From Burkholderiales bacterium (lineage in GTDB: Bacteria; Pseudomonadota; Gammaproteobacteria; Burkholderiales; Casimicrobiaceae), in assembly GCA_031275075.1 (NCBI GenBank), contig JAISPI010000113.1, positions 1 to 8,153 on the forward strand: a DNA stretch of 8,153 bases. The letters run 5' to 3'. The notes under the pieces were generated by a model. It saw only the letters and a list, made by a program, of their open reading frames with translations. It did no database searches and was not told the origin of the DNA. Positions 5,393 through 8,153 of the stretch are shown in pieces; within the stretch, counting starts at the first letter, position 1, and the number at the start of each line of letters is the position of its first letter. Position numbers and translations under genes: made by a program.

Positions 5393-5464
5393 ATGGCGGG
5401 GCTTGTCTTTATCGACAAACTCTGCCAAAATCCAAAACTTGCTTTTTTTCGCGGTGCTGGATGA
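5393..5464 (+). CDS. Possible 23-residue leader ORF
   Basis: The ORF runs ATG to TGA and would encode MAGLVFIDKLCQNPKLAFFRGAG. AAAGGA (5381-5386), overlapping the rpsQ stop, lies six bases before the ATG, as good as that of most genes here. I do not recognise the peptide. Against it, the ORF spans the best promoter candidate and is short enough to be chance. If real, it would be translated only from the read-through S10 transcript, because the proposed spc start site lies inside it. Confidence 0.2.
   Translation: MAGLVFIDKLCQNPKLAFFRGAG
5403..5431 (+). promoter_or_regulatory. Candidate sigma70 promoter for the spc operon
   Basis: A -35 like TTGTCT (5403-5408) and a -10 like CAAAAT (5426-5431) are 17 bases apart. 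Each matches four of six consensus bases. A TG at 5423-5424, one base before the -10, makes it an extended -10 promoter. Transcription would start near 5437-5439. The position, between rpsQ and rplN, matches the known E. coli spc promoter, which raises confidence. TTGTC/GACAA (5403-5407 with 5414-5418) is also a small dyad over the -35 region. Confidence 0.5.
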
Positions 5465-5583
5465 GGAGCGATGCCGGGGCAGTAAGCCGGCGGGAGCAGA
5501 ATACAGCGAGTGCCGCAGTTCCCCTTAACGGGGTCCAAAACTGGCTGCCGCCGAGCGGCGGGTTAAGTTGGAGAGAACGGATC

Positions 5584-5952
5584 ATGATTCAAATGCAAAC
5601 GGTGCTGGACGTTGCCGACAATACAGGCGCGCGTTCGGTGATGTGTATCAAGGTGCTGGGTGGCAGCAAGCGCCGTTACGCCAATGTCGGCGACGTCATC
5701 AAGGTGAGCATCAAGGATGCGGCACCGCGTGGCCGCGTCAAGAAGGGCGAGATTTATAGCGCAGTCGTCGTGCGGACGGCTTCGGGTGTGCGTCGGGATG
5801 ACGGGGCGCGGGTGCGCTTCGATTCCAACGCAGCCGTGTTGTTGAACAATAAGCTGGAACCGATCGGAACCCGTATTTTCGGGCCGGTGACGCGTGAATT
5901 GAGAACCGAGCGCTTCATGAAGATCGTGTCGTTGGCGCCGGAAGTGATCTGA
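5584..5952 (+). CDS. rplN: 50S ribosomal protein L14
   Basis: L14 binds 23S rRNA at the subunit interface, forms bridges to 16S rRNA and is the docking site for the silencing factor RsfS. The product has 122 residues, the family's standard length. It begins MIQMQTVLDVADNTGARSVM and carries VLGGSKRRYANVGDVIKVSI, VRTASGVRRDDGARVRFD and the end ERFMKIVSLAPEVI. The frame is open upstream as far as an ATG at 5461. I chose 5584 because L14 begins this way in all bacteria I know and because GGAGAG (5570-5575) is eight bases upstream. It is the first gene of the spc operon; rplX follows after ten bases. Confidence 0.98.
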   Translation: MIQMQTVLDVADNTGARSVMCIKVLGGSKRRYANVGDVIKVSIKDAAPRGRVKKGEIYSAVVVRTASGVRRDDGARVRFDSNAAVLLNNKLEPIGTRIFGPVTRELRTERFMKIVSLAPEVI

Positions 5953-5962
5953 AGAGGTCGAC

Positions 5963-6292
5963 ATGCTCAAAATTCGTAAAGGTGACCAGGTGGTCGTGAC
6001 CACCGGTCGTGACAAAGGTAAACGGGGCGAAGTTTCCCAGGTGCTGAATACCGAGTACCTGTTGGTGAACGGCGTGAATCAGGTCAAGCGCCACACGCGT
6101 CCCAACCCGATGAAAAATCAACCCGGCGGTATCCTCACGAAAGAGATGCCGATCCATGTTTCAAACGTGGCGATCTGGAACGCGTCGGCGAAAAAAGCCG
6201 ACCGCGTCGGTTTCCGTCTGATTGAAGTTCCGGGGCAAACGCCTCGCAAAGTGCGCTACTTCAAATCGAGTGGCGAACAACTGGGCAGCTAA
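5963..6292 (+). CDS. rplX: 50S ribosomal protein L24
   Basis: L24 is one of the two assembly-initiator proteins of the large subunit, binding near the 5' end of 23S rRNA and later lying at the tunnel exit. The 109-residue product opens with a KOW motif, KIRKGDQVVVTTGRDKGKRG (3-22). LVNGVNQVKRHTRPNPM and the block GGILTKEMPIHVSNVAIWN follow, all typical of the bacterial protein. It is a few residues longer than E. coli L24 (104). GAGG (5954-5957) lies five bases before the ATG. The gene follows rplN by ten bases and precedes rplE by 16. Confidence 0.98.
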   Translation: MLKIRKGDQVVVTTGRDKGKRGEVSQVLNTEYLLVNGVNQVKRHTRPNPMKNQPGGILTKEMPIHVSNVAIWNASAKKADRVGFRLIEVPGQTPRKVRYFKSSGEQLGS

Positions 6293-6308
6293 GGAATAGA
6301 GGATAACA

Positions 6309-6848
6309 ATGGCCCGTCTGCAGGAATATTATCGGAAAGAAGTTGCGCCCGCGCTGATGAAACAATTTGGTTACAAGTCGGTGATGGAAGTGCCGCGCTT
6401 GACCAAAATCGTGCTCAACATGGGCGTCGGCGAAGCGGTAGCTGACAAAAAAGTTTTGGAGAACGCCGTTGGCGATCTGCAAAAAATCGCCGGCCAGAAA
6501 CCGGTGATCACCAAGGCGCGCAAAGCGATTGCCGGCTTCAAGATTCGGGAAGGCTATCCGATCGGATGCATGGTGACGTTGCGCCGCGAAAGAATGTTCG
6601 AGTTTTTTGATCGTTTGGTGACCGTGGCGCTGCCGCGGGTGCGCGACTTCCGCGGGATCGGCGGTAAAGGTTTCGACGGTCGCGGAAACTTCAACATGGG
6701 CGTCAAGGAACAGATTATTTTTCCGGAAATCGAGTACGACAAGATCGACGTGTTGCGCGGATTGAACATCACCGTAGCGACGACGGCGAAAACCGATGCC
6801 GAGGCAAAAGCGTTGCTGGCGGCGTTCAAATTCCCGTTCAGGGGTTGA
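6309..6848 (+). CDS. rplE: 50S ribosomal protein L5
   Basis: L5 binds 5S rRNA in the central protuberance and contacts the P-site tRNA and S13. The 179-residue product matches E. coli L5 in length. Recognisable blocks are MARLQEYYRKEVAPALMKQF, VPRLTKIVLNMGVGEA (28-43), the tRNA/5S loop GQKPVITKARKAIAGFKIRE (62-81), and DFRGIGGKGFDGRGNFNMG. The end is AAFKFPFRG. GAGGA (6299-6303) lies five bases before the ATG. In E. coli, S8 represses the spc operon by binding around the rplX-rplE junction. I could not identify an equivalent S8 target here with any confidence. Confidence 0.98.
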   Translation: MARLQEYYRKEVAPALMKQFGYKSVMEVPRLTKIVLNMGVGEAVADKKVLENAVGDLQKIAGQKPVITKARKAIAGFKIREGYPIGCMVTLRRERMFEFFDRLVTVALPRVRDFRGIGGKGFDGRGNFNMGVKEQIIFPEIEYDKIDVLRGLNITVATTAKTDAEAKALLAAFKFPFRG

Positions 6849-6855
6849 GAGTTAT

Positions 6856-7161
6856 ATGGCGAAATTGTCTTTGATCAACCGCGACCAGAAGCGAATGAAG
6901 CTGGTGGCGAAATACCAAAAAAAGCGCGCAGCCCTGATCGCGATCATTCAGGACAGCAAAAATTCAGAAGAAGCGCGTTTCGAGGCGCGTCTGAAATTGC
7001 AAGGGCTGCCGCGTAACGCCAACCCGACGCGTTTGCGGAACCGTTGTGCGTTGACCGGGCGTCCGCGTGGCGTGTTTCGTAAATTCGGACTGGGTCGCAG
7101 CAAGTTGCGCGAGTACGCGATGAAGGGGGAAATTCCCGGCATCGTCAAGGCCAGTTGGTAA
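6856..7161 (+). CDS. rpsN: 30S ribosomal protein S14, zinc-free type
   Basis: S14 is a small-subunit head protein next to S3, S10 and S19. The product is 101 residues, equal to E. coli S14. It begins MAKLSLINRDQKRMKLVAKY and has the C-terminal signature RNRCALTGRPRGVFRKFGLG, ending GEIPGIVKASW. Only one Cys remains, in RNRC, so this is the zinc-free long form, not the short CxxC form. The frame is open upstream into rplE, but the Met at 6856 gives the family N-terminus. The binding site is weak: GAGAG (6847-6851) overlaps the rplE stop and lies only four bases from the ATG, so S14 translation probably depends on coupling to L5. Confidence 0.97.
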   Translation: MAKLSLINRDQKRMKLVAKYQKKRAALIAIIQDSKNSEEARFEARLKLQGLPRNANPTRLRNRCALTGRPRGVFRKFGLGRSKLREYAMKGEIPGIVKASW

Positions 7162-7172
7162 CGAGGTGATGC

Positions 7173-7568
7173 ATGAGCATGACTGATCCAATCGCGGATA
7201 TGTTGACCCGTATCCGCAACGCACAAATGGTAGAGCGGGCGACGGTGGAAATGCCTTCTTCGAAGGTTAAGGCCGCTATCGCCAAAGTGCTGAAAGATGA
7301 AGGTTATATCGAAGATTTCCGGGTGACCGGCGAGTCGATCAAACCTGTTTTGGAAATCGCGCTGAAGTATTACGCGGGACGTCCGGTGATCGAGAAGATC
7401 GAGCGGGTCTCACGGCCAGGGTTGCGCATTTATCGCGGCAAGGAAGACATTCCGCCGGTGATGAACGGACTGGGCATCGCGGTGGTATCCACCTCGCGCG
7501 GCGTGATGACGGATCGCAAGGCGCGTGCAGCCGGTATCGGCGGCGAAGTGCTGTGCATCGTGGCTTAA
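7173..7568 (+). CDS. rpsH: 30S ribosomal protein S8
   Basis: S8 is a primary 16S rRNA binding protein of the central domain. In E. coli it also represses spc operon translation. The 131-residue product has the opening MSMTDPIADMLTRIRNAQ, the central MPSSKVKAAIAKVLKDEGYI, RVSRPGLRIYRGK and the C-terminal RNA-binding motif GLGIAVVSTSRGVMTDRKA. It is one residue longer than E. coli S8. GAGGTGAT (7163-7170) is one of the strongest Shine-Dalgarno matches in the window. A Met at residue 3 is a possible but less likely start. The gene lies 11 bases after rpsN and ten before rplF. Confidence 0.98.
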   Translation: MSMTDPIADMLTRIRNAQMVERATVEMPSSKVKAAIAKVLKDEGYIEDFRVTGESIKPVLEIALKYYAGRPVIEKIERVSRPGLRIYRGKEDIPPVMNGLGIAVVSTSRGVMTDRKARAAGIGGEVLCIVA

Positions 7569-7578
7569 GGAGAAAACC

Positions 7579-8106
7579 ATGTCACGTATTGCGAACAGCC
7601 CGGTAGCCCTGCCCGATAAAATCGAAGTTACGCTGGGCAACGATCAAATTACCGTCAAAGGTCCTCTTGGGACGTTGACGCAGCCGCTTGTCGACGGTGT
7701 GTCCGTCGAGAAGGACGGCAACAAGCTGGTTTTTAAAATGCTGAAGCCGGAAGCGCACGCGATGTCCGGAACGTTGCGCGCACTGACGGCAAACATGGTC
7801 AAAGGTGTTACGCAAGGATTCGAGCGCAAGTTGACATTGGTTGGCGTCGGCTTTCGCGCACAGTTGGCCGGTGACGCGCTGAATCTGTCGCTCGGTTTTT
7901 CACATCCGGTCGTTCACAAGTTGCCGGAAGGCGTCAAAGCCGAAGTGCCGCAGCCGACGGAGATCATCCTTAAAGGTGTTGACAAGCAGAAAGTGGGTTT
8001 GTGCGCTGCTAACATCCGCGCGTACCGTCCGCCAGAGCCGTACAAAGGCAAAGGTGTGCGTTACGCCGAAGAGCGCGTGATTCTGAAGGAAACCAAGAAG
8101 AAGTAA
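7579..8106 (+). CDS. rplF: 50S ribosomal protein L6
   Basis: L6 lies at the base of the L7/L12 stalk near the sarcin-ricin loop, where the GTPase factors bind. The product has 175 residues, against 177 in E. coli, and shows the duplicated fold expected: the first half begins MSRIANSPVALPDKIEVTLG, the second begins near GFERKLTLVGVGFRAQ. The C-terminal signature RPPEPYKGKGVRYAEE is present, followed by a Lys-rich end. The frame extends upstream into rpsH to 7525, but AAGGAG (7567-7572), six bases before 7579, and the family N-terminus fix the start. A 38-base gap with a hairpin separates it from rplR. Confidence 0.98.
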   Translation: MSRIANSPVALPDKIEVTLGNDQITVKGPLGTLTQPLVDGVSVEKDGNKLVFKMLKPEAHAMSGTLRALTANMVKGVTQGFERKLTLVGVGFRAQLAGDALNLSLGFSHPVVHKLPEGVKAEVPQPTEIILKGVDKQKVGLCAANIRAYRPPEPYKGKGVRYAEERVILKETKKK

Positions 8107-8109
8107 CCG

Positions 8110-8125
8110 GCAAGGTAAACCTTGC
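8110..8125 (+). promoter_or_regulatory. Hairpin between rplF and rplR
   Basis: GCAAGG (8110-8115) pairs perfectly with CCTTGC (8120-8125) around a TAAA loop. No T-tract follows, so it is not an intrinsic terminator. It lies ten bases before the rplR binding site GAGGT (8135-8139) and would leave that site free. It may affect mRNA processing or the relative output of L6 and L18; this is inference. Confidence 0.45.
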
Positions 8126-8144
8126 GTGTTGAACGAGGTCAGGT

Positions 8145-8153
8145 ATGAATAAA
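8145..8153 (+). CDS. rplR: 50S ribosomal protein L18, first three codons (partial)
   Basis: Only ATG AAT AAA (Met-Asn-Lys) is in the window. The call rests on position: rplR follows rplF in the proteobacterial spc operon, and L18 often begins MDKK or MNKK. GAGGT (8135-8139) is a well-placed binding site. L18 binds 5S rRNA and places it in the central protuberance together with L5. The sequence itself is too short to prove the identity. Confidence 0.75.

Larger units (their letters stand above)
5383..5583 (+). promoter_or_regulatory. rpsQ-rplN intergenic region, probable spc promoter and leader
   Basis: In E. coli the spc promoter lies between rpsQ and rplN, and this 201-base gap is in the same place. 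It contains a short ORF with a good binding site (5393-5464), a promoter candidate (5403-5431), a run of seven Ts (5443-5449) and three tandem hairpin candidates (5473-5491, 5516-5543, 5548-5561) before the rplN binding site GGAGAG (5570-5575). No clear terminator for the S10 operon is seen, so read-through from rpsQ into rplN remains possible. Confidence 0.6.

Noticed and set aside
5471..5485. A five-codon ATG-to-TAA mini-ORF (MPGQ) in the rplN leader
   Set aside because: Its GGAG is only two bases from the ATG, too close for normal initiation, and such tiny ORFs arise often by chance.
5461..5583. A 41-residue N-terminal extension of L14 starting at 5461
   Set aside because: L14 begins MIQMQT in bacteria; the extension covers the leader hairpins, has no good binding site, and the rplN binding site at 5570-5575 fits the ATG at 5584.
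6283..6316. Possible S8 operator at the rplX-rplE junction (GGGC 6283-6286 with GCCC 6312-6315)
   Set aside because: The stem is only 4-5 bp with a 25-base loop and I could not match the internal-loop features of the known S8 site; too weak to annotate.
6796..6855. Upstream extension of S14 into the end of rplE
   Set aside because: The Met at 6856 gives exactly the 101-residue family length and the standard MAK start.
7525..7578. Upstream extension of L6 into the end of rpsH
   Set aside because: The ATG at 7579 has a six-base spaced AAGGAG and the standard MSRI start.

Overview
This window is a compact, entirely plus-strand ribosomal protein cluster. It holds the end of an EF-Tu gene, the whole S10 operon (rpsJ-rplC-rplD-rplW-rplB-rpsS-rplV-rpsC-rplP-rpmC-rpsQ) and the first part of the spc operon (rplN-rplX-rplE-rpsN-rpsH-rplF, then the first three codons of rplR). 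The order tuf-rpsJ-rplC and the sequences point to a proteobacterium. I favour a betaproteobacterium because of the EF-Tu C-terminus (ITVKLISPIAMEEGL, ending AKIIE), the S10, L3 and L22 sequences, and a zinc-free 101-residue S14. This assignment is from memory of family sequences, not from a search.

Layout: 3-119 EF-Tu tail; 120-185 a short gap with a perfect 8-bp hairpin; 186-497 rpsJ; 498-643 a 146-nt structured gap; 644-5382 ten genes (rplC to rpsQ) packed with gaps of 2-15 nt or overlaps of 4, 17 and 4 nt; 5383-5583 a 201-nt gap that looks like the spc promoter and leader; 5584-8106 six genes with gaps of 7-16 nt; 8107-8144 a short gap with a hairpin; 8145 onward rplR.

The proteins build both subunits. 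S10, S19, S3, S17, S14 and S8 go to the 30S subunit. L3, L4, L23, L2, L22, L16, L29, L14, L24, L5 and L6 go to the 50S subunit. EF-Tu delivers aminoacyl-tRNA to the finished ribosome. In E. coli, L4 autoregulates the S10 operon and S8 the spc operon.

The coding part is ordinary. The part worth a second look is the non-coding DNA between rpsJ and rplC. A long hairpin begins at the base after the rpsJ stop codon. An intrinsic terminator with a GAAA loop and six Ts lies just before rplC. An imperfect repeat of the hairpin's 5' arm contains most of the terminator's 5' arm. The hairpin's 3' arm can therefore pair either with its own 5' arm or with the terminator region, which is the geometry of a transcription attenuator, possibly coupled to rpsJ translation. 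A second leader before rplN has an extended -10 promoter candidate, three tandem hairpins and a possible 23-codon leader ORF. No mobile element, CRISPR array, tRNA or foreign gene is visible.
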